Shown here in pieces: positions 46,701 to 56,678 of a stretch of 64,000 nucleotides of DNA; the first letter of the stretch is position 1, and each line of letters opens with the position of its first letter. Position numbers and translations under genes: made by a program. The notes under the pieces were generated by a model. It saw nothing but the letters and a program-made list of their open reading frames with translations, searched no databases and had not been told where the DNA came from. The stretch comes from Amanita rubescens (lineage: Eukaryota > Basidiomycota > Agaricomycetes > Agaricales > Amanitaceae), in assembly GCA_015039365.1 (NCBI GenBank), contig WION01000119.1:80670-144669 (forward strand), given 5' to 3'.

Positions 46701-47935
46701 TACCACCATGGCCCAATTGGCAGCAACATACTGCAATCAGGGAAGGTGGGATGAGGCAGAGAAGCTTTGGATGGATGTGATGAATGCATTGAAAACAAAG
46801 CTTGGATCAGACCACCCTAACACCCTCACCAGCATGGGCCATTTGGCAGCAACATACAGGAGCCAGGGAAGATGGGATGAGGCAGAAAAGCTTCAGATGG
46901 ATGTGATGAATGCATTCAAAACAAAGCTTGGATCAGACCACCGATCCACTCTTGGCAGCATGGGCATTTTGGCAGCAACATACTGTAATCAGGGAAGGTG
47001 GGATGAGGCAGAGAAGCTTCAGATAGATGTGATGAATGGATTCAAAACAAAGCTTGGATTGGACCATCCATCCACTCTCAGGAGCATGGCTAATTTGGCA
47101 GCAACATACAGGAGTCAAAGAAGGTGGGATGAGGCAGAGAAGCTTCAGATGGATGTGGTGAATGCATTGAAAGCAAAGCTTGGATCAGACCACCTAGAGA
47201 CCCTCACCAGTATGTCCAATTTGGCATCAACATACAGGAATCAGGGAAGATGGGATGAGGCAGAGAAGCTTCAGATAGATGTGATGAATGGATTCAAAAC
47301 AAAGCTTGGATCAGACCACCAATCCACTCTTGGCAGCATGAAGCTGCTGACAGAGATGATGAATGCAAGAAAAGATAGGCTTGGGTTCAGCCACCCAGAT
47401 ACTCTTCCCAATATGATATCCAACTTGGAAGCAACATGTAGGAATGAAGGAAGGTTGAATGAAGCAGAGGAACTGGAGTTGGATTTGATAAATGCCAAAA
47501 CAGTGAAGCCTAAATCAGACCATCTCAATGCAACTCTTGCTAGTACTGCTAACCAACCCTCTTCCAATCAAGTTCTTCAGACAGCTCAGCATGATCATAA
47601 TCAATCTGAAAGCTTGGTAAATTAAGCAAGCTGACCTTGGCTTTATATCTAACCACTTCTTTGCTTAGCCAAAGCCCCTTGACCAGCTAGAGATCCAGGA
47701 AGTTGAAGTGCAAGTCTCCATAGTAAGTGACATGCACATTGACTTAAATTTTAATTGTCATACTAAATCTGGATTTTGCACAGATATCTGATGGATTTGG
47801 TGAACAACAACTTGAAGACCTTGCAATACAACCTAAGAATAAGTTTATTCAGGGACTCAAAGGCATATGGGGAAATCTGAAGTGTTGCTGAGTATGCATA
47901 ACTTAGTATTTTTTAACAGTATGGCAGTGTATCTA
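43791..47935 (+). repeat. Segmental duplication, copy B (pairs with 4425-9460)
   Basis: Starts with CAACCTTCCATCGCTAGTTG, matching 4424 onward, and follows copy A through promoter, exons and introns to just past the stop codon. It is shorter mainly because it carries fewer TPR units and lacks one small 3' exon. Confidence 0.75.
44309..47891 (+). pseudogene. NB-ARC/TPR (NLR-like) paralogue with a frameshift in the repeat region
   Basis: Exons 44309-44392, 44448-44671, 44722-47616, 47669-47722 and 47784-47891 mirror the gene at 4888. Motifs are kept: N-terminal NTGVFAGCWNFYIRNAQFIE, Walker A HGLGGIGKT, Walker B FLMVYDGAD, GNVMMTSRN, IPLAIDQAG and MHLLV. In the fifth TPR unit (about 46412-46418) one base is missing relative to its neighbours, so the frame runs to a stop at 46526-46528, giving a truncated product with about four repeats. 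The remaining eight or so repeats stay open in the other frame to 47625. About 13 units are present, more diverged than in copy A; unit 12 is truncated. One 25-codon 3' exon of copy A is absent. The shift could be genuine or a consensus error. Confidence 0.75.
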
Positions 47936-48555
47936 GTACACATACATACATATGATATGGAAATGCCTAAAAGTGCAAAAGTGAATGTACAACTTTTCAA
48001 CCATGCAGTTCTGGAAACCATGTGCCCACTGATACATAAGTCACTTCACTAACATCAGTACCCTCTCTAAGTCACAATCATAATGTAATGCCTCATAATG
48101 CAGTTTTCTATCTTGTTTCTTTCATTTCTTTATGTAAATACTATATATACAGATTTGAAATTATTGTCCAGTAGATTATTCAGTGTACCCTCATATAGCA
48201 AGTTCGTAATATATGATTCCTCTTAATTTGTACATTGATTGGAATGTAAAATGCATGGTGCAAATTAATCTCAGGGGTGTTACAAATATGGTACCAACTC
48301 CTACATTATGGTTACATGACATGTCGGACATGCTTACTTTTTCAATGTATATGCCTACCCCTTGCATTGCCCCCATTATGTTCACTACATACAGACTACC
48401 TTGTTCCCTTTGCTATACCCAAAGTTCCACTTCCCCTATGCCCAACTCCTTGTCCACACACATATGATCCCTTGTGCTCCCTTGTTTCATCTATATATGC
48501 TATCACCCTTGTTCTACTCATGATACAGCTGTGTTTCCTCATATGTATTTAAGCC
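47936..48555. other. A+T-rich intergenic stretch, nothing recognised
   Basis: No supportable coding or RNA feature. It ends at the Gypsy insertion site. Confidence 0.4.
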
Positions 48556-48560
48556 ATTGT

Positions 48561-48797
48561 TGTAACGACCTTGTTTATAGGTGTTAGGATGAGAGGTTGA
48601 TGAATCGGATGGAAGCGAGGATTAAGTCAGCAGTCCGCGGAATAGTGATGGCGCAGCCACAGAGAAAGGTATATAAGGGTTGAGGGTTAGATACGTTCCT
48701 TAGTCTTACGATTGTTTCTGTTGTCCATAGAACCAATCTAGTTCTCATCCCCCATTTCCGAGTGTCTTAGTGGTTGTGTGTGGATAACCTCCTAACA
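48561..48797 (+). repeat. 5' LTR
   Basis: 237 bp, TGTAACGACC to CCTCCTAACA. It contains the element's promoter (TATA-like at 48670) and the probable RNA start near 48701. Confidence 0.95.
48670..48676 (+). promoter_or_regulatory. TATA-box of the retrotransposon promoter
   Basis: TATATAAG lies about 30 bp upstream of TAGTCTTACGATT (48701-48713), the sequence complementary to the primer-binding site. That spacing supports transcription starting at or near 48701. Confidence 0.6.
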
Positions 48798-48798
48798 T

Positions 48799-48811
48799 AA
48801 TCGTAAGACTA
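48799..48811 (+). promoter_or_regulatory. Primer-binding site complementary to the element's own RNA 5' end
   Basis: AATCGTAAGACTA, one base after the LTR, is the exact reverse complement (13 of 13) of LTR bases 48701-48713. This is the arrangement known from Tf1/sushi-type chromoviruses, where the RNA 5' end folds back, is cleaved and primes minus-strand synthesis instead of a tRNA. Confidence 0.8.
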
Positions 48812-49141
48812 CTTTACACTACCACACTCGCCTGCTCGTCGTCGTCCACGACGGACAGATACGAAATTCGACGACTGCTGCGCTTGATAGCGCTAGTAGC
48901 CTACTCCAGATACCTATACCTCCTCACGCTGCACATCGCGCGTATCCACCATCGCTTGATAAACCCGGACTCGAGGGTTAACGAGACAGGGCTAGGACTC
49001 CTCTAAACTCAGAGTTGGAGACCTGGTAAAACTACGATACGTTCGAGTTTAGGCGTACCTATTCGATCCATAGGAGAAAACGAGCTAGAACCAAACACAC
49101 AGTATCCAGAACTCCCTGTGTCCCTGTGAAGATAAGAAGAG

Positions 49142-50467
49142 ATGCCTTACACACCGACGGAAGCGTTGATAGGAGCGTGCATAGGGTTATTGGCAGCGCT
49201 GATAGGATCGCTCGCCCCGGCCGCAGTACGAACGCTCTGGGAGGCGTTAACCCCAGGAGCCCAACGAAATGCGGGACACGGAGTGGCCAGAGCGATAGGA
49301 GAGATAAGGGAGGCGTTCAGAGAACCGCCCAAACCGCCCAGACCTCAGATGAAGATCGATCTACCAGAAGCATATGAAGGCAAACCAGAAAAAATAGCGC
49401 ACTGGTTAAGATCGATGAAGGCGTACTTTTCATTGACGGAAGTACTCAACAACAGTCAAATGATTGCGGTCGCCCTCCAAAGAATAAAGGGAGGAACGGC
49501 AAACCGAGCGGAGAACTGGGCGGGAGTCAAGTTACAGGAATTCATGGATTTCGCAGACGAAGTACAAAGTACACCACGAGCGAACGAATACACATGGGCG
49601 CAATTAAGGACGGGAGTAGAAGCAAGGGAAGCAGTGATAGGAGTGGTGTCACCGATGGGAGAAGTAATGATAGCCCCAATAGCGGCGGAACTCGGAATAG
49701 CAGCGGTCACGCACGCGCCACCATTTGATAGCTGGCACGACTTCGAGCGGAAAGCGCTGGCCTTCTTCATGACGACGGAAACAAGGGACGAAGCGATCAG
49801 ACATCTAAGGGAGTTGAAACAGGGGAAGCGACCGGTAGAAGATTACATCATCGACTTCAAGAGTTGGGCTCAACTCACGGACTTTAACGAAATAGCCCTA
49901 ATTGCCCAATTCAAAGGAGGATTGAACCCACCGTTGGGAATAAAGATAGTAGAGAATGGAGCACCGGGAGACGGAGCGACAGCGGGAGATCTACAGTTAT
50001 GGTATGAAAGAGCAACGGCGTTGGATAAGGCGTGGAGAGACGGACAAAAACTTTATGGAGTAATGCGGACAGATAGACCGGTATTCCGACCGCGATACAC
50101 GGGGAACCCTGTACCGGCGCCACAACACACGCCACCAACAGCGCCACAAACTACGGCTCCCACACCACAAATACAACGACCCCAACCTGTGGCGTCAGGG
50201 TCAGGGACAGATCCGAACGCGATGATGATCGATAGAAGGAGAGGACCAGGGAGGTGTTTCAACTGCGGAAAGATAGGGCACCTGTCAAGGGACTGTTGGG
50301 CACCAAGGAAAAAGAGAGAAGAGGTGAGGGAAATGACGTGGCAGGAAAGGATCGGAAAGGCAACGGAGCAAGAGAAAGTGGAAATAGCGGCATTGATGGG
50401 ATTCCAAACGGAACAAACCGACCAAACGACGAGAGCGGAAGGGGCGGATTTTCCAAACAACCAGTGA
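49142..50467 (+). CDS. gag: Gag polyprotein of the Gypsy element
   Basis: Frame of 441 codons. Residues about 60-300 form the capsid-like region (LPEAYEGKPEKIAHWLRSMK; DFERKALAFFMTTETRDEAI; LRELKQGKRPVEDYIIDFKS), typical of the retrotrans_gag family. A Pro/Thr-rich linker follows, then one zinc knuckle, CFNCGKIGHLSRDC (CX2CX4HX4C), for RNA binding. The protein assembles the virus-like particle. Its 3' end overlaps the pol frame by about 214 bp. Confidence 0.9.
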   Translation: MPYTPTEALIGACIGLLAALIGSLAPAAVRTLWEALTPGAQRNAGHGVARAIGEIREAFREPPKPPRPQMKIDLPEAYEGKPEKIAHWLRSMKAYFSLTEVLNNSQMIAVALQRIKGGTANRAENWAGVKLQEFMDFADEVQSTPRANEYTWAQLRTGVEAREAVIGVVSPMGEVMIAPIAAELGIAAVTHAPPFDSWHDFERKALAFFMTTETRDEAIRHLRELKQGKRPVEDYIIDFKSWAQLTDFNEIALIAQFKGGLNPPLGIKIVENGAPGDGATAGDLQLWYERATALDKAWRDGQKLYGVMRTDRPVFRPRYTGNPVPAPQHTPPTAPQTTAPTPQIQRPQPVASGSGTDPNAMMIDRRRGPGRCFNCGKIGHLSRDCWAPRKKREEVREMTWQERIGKATEQEKVEIAALMGFQTEQTDQTTRAEGADFPNNQ

Positions 50468-53400
50468 AAGCGCCTCCTAAGGCACTGGTTGAAGAATGTG
50501 TTACTAAGCCACTCGATGTAATATATACGGATTCAAAATTAAATATTGATGACATCCTATATGAATTGAGAGGACATGAACACAAATGGAGGAATGAACC
50601 CGTAAGAGCGACGAACAGAAAATTGAAAACGTGGCAAGGGCCGTGGATGGTGAGAAGGATGTGGGACCAAGATGAAAAAATAGCGATAGAAAGTCTGAAA
50701 CAATGGGTGCATCGAACCCGGAGTGACGAAGCGAACGGAGAAACGGTAAAGGCTATAAATGAGATGACGGAAGAAGGAGCGTTGTGGTGTCTTGACAATT
50801 TAAAAATGAAACCGAGGTACATACGAGGGAAGGGAAAAAATCAGATGGTAATAGAAGGGGTGATGACTACGCTGGATACACACGAACGGAACAGAGTTGA
50901 CATTCTTATCGATTCGGGATGCACTGGGTCTTGTATAAATCAAAGTTTTGTAAAGAAACACAAAATCAATACACGACAACTAGACCGACCCATCCCCGTC
51001 TTCAACGCTGACGGCACACCCAACTTAGGGGGAACGTTAAAAGAGGTGGTACAGTTGAAACTACGGATAGGGACGCACGAAGAGGTGTTCGAATTCGGCG
51101 TTTCAACGCTTGGAAAAACCGACGTATTCTTAGGACACGATTGGTTGAGATATCACAATCCTAGCGTGAACTGGAAGGAAAACTCACTCCGGATGGTAAA
51201 TTGCCCAGGCCATTGCTACGTGGCCGAGGACGATTACGATACTGAAGGTGAGGAGGCCGGCGAAGATAAGGCGATCGGTGGACATGAATGGGAAGAGGGA
51301 GATAGATTGTTGGCAGTAATGAGAGACGAAGATGAAGGAGTGTGGGTGAGAGCGCATGAAACCACGGCAACCAAAATAGCAGCGGCGAATCAAAAAAGTC
51401 GCACATGGGAAGAAATGATCCCCGCCCACTATTTGAGTCACCGAAAGGTTTTTGAAAAGAAGATGTTTGACGAACTACCGACGCGCGGTCCTTGGGATCA
51501 CGCCATTGAATTAATACCAGGATCCAAACCGTTAGACTGCAAAATATACCCACTCAATCGACATGAACAGGAACAGTTGGACGAATTCTTGAAAGAGAAT
51601 TTAGACACGGGACGAATCAGATCGAGCAAATCTCCAATGGCGTCACCCTTCTTCTTTATAAAGAAAAAAGATGGGAAGCTGAGACCAGTACAGGACTACC
51701 GGAAATTAAACGAGATGACAATAAAAAACCGTTACCCACTCCCGTTGATTTCGGAATTAATCGATCGTCTCAGTCATGCCAAGATATTCTCGAAAATGGA
51801 TATACGATGGGGATATAATAACGTGAGGATAAAGGAGGGAGACGAGTGGAAGGCAGCGTTCAGGACAAATAGAGGATTGTTCGAACCATTAGTAATGTTC
51901 TTCGGATTAACGAATTCACCGGCGACATTCCAAACTATGATGAATGACATGTTCAGGGAAGAGATAGCGGAAGGATGGGTGGTGATTTACATGGACGATA
52001 TACTTGTATTTTCAGATAACAAGGAAGCGCACCAACGACATGTTGAACGAATCCTAGAAAAACTGGAACACCACAAGTTATCGTTAAAAGCAGATAAATG
52101 TTGGTTCGATCAAGACACGATTGAATTCTTAGGACTGGTTATATCACACGATTCGATACGTATGGATAAAGCGAAAGTGAAGGCAATACTTGATTGGCCA
52201 CGACCCAAGAACAAAAGAGAATTACAACAGTTTCTGGGTTTTGTCAACTTCTATCGACGATTTGTACGAGGATTCGCGAAAATAGCCAAAGCCCTTACGA
52301 AGTTGACAGGGAAAGAAGAATGGATGTGGACGGTGTTACAGGAAGAGGCGTTTCAAGGGCTAAAGATGAGAATAGGGGAGGAAGTGGTATTGGCAATACC
52401 GGCTGATAAGGGGCAATACCGAGTGGAAACGGATGCGTCGGACTTCGCAATGGGAGCGGTGCTATCTCAACAGCAGTCGGACGGAACTTGGAGACCAGTC
52501 GCGTTTATTTCGAAGTCGCTAAACCCAACGGAAAGAAATTATGAAGTTTACGACAAGGAATTGTTGGCGATAATGCACGCATTGTATGAATGGTCGCACT
52601 ACCTAAAGGGGACAGAGGAAGTAATTGAGATATTAACGGATCATCAAAATCTCACCTACTTCCGTAAATCTCAAAATATAAATCGACGACAAGCACGATG
52701 GGTATTGGACTTGCAAGAATACAATTTTACGTTGAAACATCGACCGGGCAAGGCCAACGCGAAGGCAGACGCGTTATCTAGGAGAGCGGACTTTGATAAA
52801 GGGGAAACAGACAATGAAGGAACGATAGTGTTAAAAGAGGAGATGTTTATACGAGCGATAAATGAGAATGGAGGACTACCGGAAATAGAAAAACAAATAA
52901 AAAAGATAACAAAACGACAATGGGAGGAGAAAGTAAAAAAGGCAATAGAACAGAGAGAAGAAGGATGGAAAATACAGGAGAACGGGATGGTGACATGGCG
53001 AGAACGGGTGTACGTACCAGTAGTGAAAAAATTACGAGAGGAAGTAATGGCCGTGCATCACTCTTGGGGACATTCAGGAGTTGATAAAACAGTCGAATTA
53101 ATATTACGAAACTATTGGTGGCCGGGATTGAGAAAGGATGTAGAAGGATATGTGAAGGGGTGTCGGATCTGCCAAACGGTTAAACCGGATCGACAAAAGA
53201 GGGCAGCCCCGTTGAATCCAAACGAAGTTCCGCAAGGACCATGGCAAATAATATCGGTGGATATGATTGGTCCCTTGCCGGAATCGAAAGGATACGACGC
53301 GGTCTTAGTAGTAGTTGACAGATTCACGAAGAAAGCCTACTTCCTACCTACCAATACTACGTTGACAAGTAAAGGAACGGCGGTATTATTTAGGGATCAT

Positions 53401-54567
53401 GTATTCAGGGAACACGGAATACCGGAAAAGGTGATCAGCGATCGAGGACCCCAATTCGTGTCGAAATTCATGAAAGAGTTGTATGAAGTGCTGAAAATAA
53501 AAGCAAACCCTTCGACGGCATACCACCCACAAACAGACGGTCAGACCGAAAGGGTGAATCAAGAGGTGAAAGAATTCCTCACCATGTTCGTGAATCATCA
53601 ACAAGATAATTGGAGCGATTGGTTGGCAGTAGCACAATTCTGTCATAACGACCGAATCCATTCGGCGACGGGATTTTCTCCTTTCTTTTTGAACAACGGA
53701 CGACACCCCCGGAAAGGATTAGAACCGGCAGTAGAGCGAAAGGTATTGGCGGTGGACGAGTGGATAGAACGGTTGACAGAGGCGTGGGGAAAAGCGAAGG
53801 ACGGATTGAAGAAGGCGGCGGAGGTGATGAAAAAACAATATGATGTTAAGAAACAACCTTCTCGCGAATATAAAGTAGGGGAGAAGGTGTATCTTAGCAC
53901 ACAAAACCTCCCGACATTACGAGTGACTAAGAAGCTGGGAGGGAAATTTGTAGGGCCGTACGTAGTTGCCGGGAAAGTAGGAGTATCGGCCTATCGTCTT
54001 AGAATACCAACGTCATGGAAAATATACAACGTATTCAATGAAGTATGGCTGAAACCTTACTCGCCGGCCCAGTTTCCCCAACAACAGAGGGAAGAGAAAG
54101 AGTGGGATAAAAGACGAAAGGAGGAGGAAGATATGAAAAAAGATACGGAGTTCGAGGTGGAGGAAATAATTGATAGTCGACAGAGGAAGAATGGAGGACG
54201 GTTGGAGTATTTGGTGAAGTGGAAAGGGTATCCTCATGAAGAAGCAACTTGGGAACCTTCGGATAATCTCGAACATGCAAGTAAAAAAGTCGCCCAGTTT
54301 CATAAAAAGAAACCGAGTGCTCCCAGAGAGATGCCGAAAGGAGAGTCATTGAAGTTTCGGGCGTATCAAAACTATACAATGACAAGCGCGCCCAAACGGT
54401 TATTTGGATGGGAAGATGGGAAGTTCGATAAGGATTATTTGGAAAATATGCAACGAAGATGGGCAAATTGGAGACGTGATCGAAGTGAAGTGGATTGGGA
54501 AGACGAAGTAGACGACGGAGAGGACTTAGATTCTCGGGACGAGAATCTTGAAGAGAAGGCGATGTAA
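50254..54567 (+). CDS. pol: Pol polyprotein with chromodomain (protease, RT, RNase H, integrase)
   Basis: An intact frame of 1437 codons, in the -1 frame relative to gag. Order of motifs: aspartic protease (VDILIDSGCTGSCIN); reverse transcriptase with the catalytic box VVIYMDDILVFS; RNase H (TDASDFAMGAVLSQ; EVYDKELLAIMHAL); integrase HHCC zinc finger (HHSWGHSG...CRICQT); DDE residues in ISVDMIGPLP, VISDRGPQFVS and YHPQTDGQTERVNQE; a GPY/F-like module (GGKFVGPYVVAGKVGVSAYR). The chromodomain reads EVEEIIDSRQRKNGG...YLVKWKGYPHEEATWEPSDN; such domains steer integration toward particular histone marks. The first Met lies inside gag, so expression may use frameshifting or reinitiation. The stop TAA (54565-54567) lies inside the first bases of the 3' LTR. 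Confidence 0.92.
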   Translation: MFQLRKDRAPVKGLLGTKEKERRGEGNDVAGKDRKGNGARESGNSGIDGIPNGTNRPNDESGRGGFSKQPVKAPPKALVEECVTKPLDVIYTDSKLNIDDILYELRGHEHKWRNEPVRATNRKLKTWQGPWMVRRMWDQDEKIAIESLKQWVHRTRSDEANGETVKAINEMTEEGALWCLDNLKMKPRYIRGKGKNQMVIEGVMTTLDTHERNRVDILIDSGCTGSCINQSFVKKHKINTRQLDRPIPVFNADGTPNLGGTLKEVVQLKLRIGTHEEVFEFGVSTLGKTDVFLGHDWLRYHNPSVNWKENSLRMVNCPGHCYVAEDDYDTEGEEAGEDKAIGGHEWEEGDRLLAVMRDEDEGVWVRAHETTATKIAAANQKSRTWEEMIPAHYLSHRKVFEKKMFDELPTRGPWDHAIELIPGSKPLDCKIYPLNRHEQEQLDEFLKENLDTGRIRSSKSPMASPFFFIKKKDGKLRPVQDYRKLNEMTIKNRYPLPLISELIDRLSHAKIFSKMDIRWGYNNVRIKEGDEWKAAFRTNRGLFEPLVMFFGLTNSPATFQTMMNDMFREEIAEGWVVIYMDDILVFSDNKEAHQRHVERILEKLEHHKLSLKADKCWFDQDTIEFLGLVISHDSIRMDKAKVKAILDWPRPKNKRELQQFLGFVNFYRRFVRGFAKIAKALTKLTGKEEWMWTVLQEEAFQGLKMRIGEEVVLAIPADKGQYRVETDASDFAMGAVLSQQQSDGTWRPVAFISKSLNPTERNYEVYDKELLAIMHALYEWSHYLKGTEEVIEILTDHQNLTYFRKSQNINRRQARWVLDLQEYNFTLKHRPGKANAKADALSRRADFDKGETDNEGTIVLKEEMFIRAINENGGLPEIEKQIKKITKRQWEEKVKKAIEQREEGWKIQENGMVTWRERVYVPVVKKLREEVMAVHHSWGHSGVDKTVELILRNYWWPGLRKDVEGYVKGCRICQTVKPDRQKRAAPLNPNEVPQGPWQIISVDMIGPLPESKGYDAVLVVVDRFTKKAYFLPTNTTLTSKGTAVLFRDHVFREHGIPEKVISDRGPQFVSKFMKELYEVLKIKANPSTAYHPQTDGQTERVNQEVKEFLTMFVNHQQDNWSDWLAVAQFCHNDRIHSATGFSPFFLNNGRHPRKGLEPAVERKVLAVDEWIERLTEAWGKAKDGLKKAAEVMKKQYDVKKQPSREYKVGEKVYLSTQNLPTLRVTKKLGGKFVGPYVVAGKVGVSAYRLRIPTSWKIYNVFNEVWLKPYSPAQFPQQQREEKEWDKRRKEEEDMKKDTEFEVEEIIDSRQRKNGGRLEYLVKWKGYPHEEATWEPSDNLEHASKKVAQFHKKKPSAPREMPKGESLKFRAYQNYTMTSAPKRLFGWEDGKFDKDYLENMQRRWANWRRDRSEVDWEDEVDDGEDLDSRDENLEEKAM
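54549..54562 (+). promoter_or_regulatory. Polypurine tract for plus-strand priming
   Basis: A purine-rich run (GAAGAGAAGGCGA) directly precedes the 3' LTR and is also coding sequence for the last residues of Pol. Confidence 0.6.
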
Positions 54568-54799
54568 CGACCTTGTTTATAGGTGTTAGGATGAGAGGTT
54601 GATGAATCGGATGGAAGCGAGGATTAAGTCAGCAGTCCGCGGAATAGTGATGGCGCAGCCACAGAGAAAGGTATATAAGGGTTGAGGGTTAGATACGTTC
54701 CTTAGTCTTACGATTGTTTCTGTTGTCCATAGAACCAATCTAGTTCTCATCCCCCATTTCCGAGTGTCTTAGTGGTTGTGTGTGGATAACCTCCTAACA
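54563..54799 (+). repeat. 3' LTR
   Basis: 237 bp, identical to the 5' LTR by eye; followed by the ATTGT target-site duplication. Confidence 0.95.
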
Positions 54800-54804
54800 A
54801 TTGT

Positions 54805-56317
54805 ACTTGTAGAGTCAAACCCTAAGTTCGACTTAGTTGTCCAATACAAATTCTCTAGTTTGTTAACTCAACATCACTTCATCTTGCCTAAAGAATGTTG
54901 TTCATACTCCATTCATTATCAATCTCAAGTATAAGACTTCTTCTAGTTGTCTTATTACTTAGCTTATCCATTCACCTATTGTTTGACTTGTCCATTGGAC
55001 TTACTAGTCTACTTTGTCAAGTGCCCTTAGCATGGATGCATCATATGTGGAGATCAATCATATGTGGAGATCAACATGATCATAACAAGAGGAGTTAGAA
55101 ATATAAAGAGCAATGAATGCAAGAGGCTCTAGTAAGAGTTTCTGTAATGGTCAAGTCTGGGCCAAGGGCTTAGGTGGTGAGCAAGGCCAGGCAGGGATGA
55201 AGATCATTGCTGAGGGCCAGGGCTGAGTGAGTAGCAGTTGAGTGAGCAAGCCAAGCATGGGGTTGTAGAGACTTAGGTGCAAGGATCGACAATCAAGGGT
55301 GAGACTCAGGGACATGGTGATAGGCAATGATGGTCCTGTGAGATTGCAAAAGATGATCTACATATGTATGTACATCAGGGTCATGCTATTTATTCTATGG
55401 ATTTAAACAGCATACATAATGCAATGGAAATAGAATGGAACTCATTCAAACATCATGGAATGGGGTAGAATGGAATAGAAGTTGAAACATATGTAGGTAA
55501 AAATAAAATAGGGGGACAGCATATGTGGGTAGGACACTGCAGTGAGTAGCCTGATGCAGACAAAGGTTGTAACAGTTTCTTCACAGGTTGAACAGGCATG
55601 AGCTGTCTCCTCTTCCATTGTCTGCATCCAATCTGTTATCATGCTACATATACTACATTGGTATATTCCAGTTGAAATTAAGCAGCATGCGTTGTTACTT
55701 GGCCTTTGGTTTTCTACTCAGTGATTGTTTTTACATATACATAAGTTTTGAGAGGATTGTAACTGTTGGCATCAAATGGTATAGGCCCCCAAGTAAAATG
55801 TTGAGGTACAAGTCTATGCAAGAAATGCCTTGGGTTGTCCCTTGCATTCTCAAGAAAGATCCTTCTCTATGCTGGGCAAAATTGAATGCCAAATTTCCCA
55901 TTATACATATGTATCATCATTCATTTCTTTCAATAATTCATCATAATGTTCTCTGTTTTCTTTCCAAATGGCATGCATAATACGAAGAGCTGCATCATAA
56001 GCACAACTACTCTGGTGCTATGCTGTTCCACTGAGAACTTAACTAAAGTTTCAACATCAATACTCACATCATCATATTTTTAGCATTTGCATGAGTCTTG
56101 AATATTTTTTCCTTGTGTACTTTTTGAGGGGTTATTTCTTTATGTTGAGTTTTGACAAGAGGAGTGGATGTTTCTCTTGAAATTTGAAATTTGATACTTG
56201 GATACTGTATTTCCCAGGGCACATCATCAACAATGAGATCTAGCATAGGATCTTTTTTATTCCACTTTATTACAAGGGTGGATAGTGCTGGGTAGATCAT
56301 GTGACCTTGAAAAGAAG
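54805..56317. other. A+T-rich stretch with weak open frames only
   Basis: No feature I can support. Short direct duplication near 55040-55070 (ATCATATGTGGAGATCAA twice). Confidence 0.4.
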
Positions 56318-56391
56318 TGGCCTGACTGGGGATTGAACCCAAGACCTCCTTGAACATATACCAGATGTGCTAACCACTGAGCAACCAGGCC
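56318..56391 (-). tRNA. tRNA-like sequence, apparent anticodon GGT (Thr); possibly a SINE head
   Basis: The minus strand folds as a cloverleaf: acceptor GGCCTGG with TCAGGCC (one G-T pair) plus discriminator A; A-box TTGCTCAGTGGTTAG; a 7-base anticodon loop CTGGTAT with T33 and A37; B-box GGTTCAATCCC in a 5-bp T-arm. Weak points are a 4-bp anticodon stem, a poorly paired D-stem and a 10-base variable loop. GGT is not the usual eukaryotic Thr wobble anticodon (AGT is), so a pseudo-tRNA or the head of a tRNA-derived SINE is at least as likely as a working tRNA gene. Confidence 0.45.
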
Positions 56392-56678
56392 TTAGTTCAT
56401 TCGTGGACTTATAGTCCATATATACATATGTTGGGCTAGGCAAGCATGGCCTTTCCTTGCAGATAGTGTTGCTGTGACCCAGTTAACCAGAACCAGTTTT
56501 TATCACTTACACTGCTAAACTGGACTTCCAGTCACTAAAACCCAGTAATATTACTAGGCTTAAAATGTGGGGGGCACCAGTTCAGGGGCAGCTGCATTTC
56601 TCATTGGGGATGATGATCACTAGCAACTAATACTATCTTACAAATATGCTGATGTGGAAATGACCCTTGTCAAACCTA

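Larger units (their letters stand above)
48561..54799 (+). mobile_element. Complete Ty3/Gypsy LTR retrotransposon (chromovirus)
   Basis: 6,239 bp bounded by two 237-bp LTRs that read identical, with TG..CA ends and a 5-bp target-site duplication ATTGT (48556-48560 and 54800-54804). It holds gag, an overlapping pol with protease-RT-RNase H-integrase order, and a C-terminal chromodomain. Identical LTRs and intact frames point to a recent insertion. It landed in the A+T-rich DNA between the second NLR gene and the tRNA-like sequence. Confidence 0.95.

Noticed and set aside
50259..50822. 187-codon minus-strand frame inside gag/pol
   Set aside because: Antisense shadow of the intact gag and pol frames.
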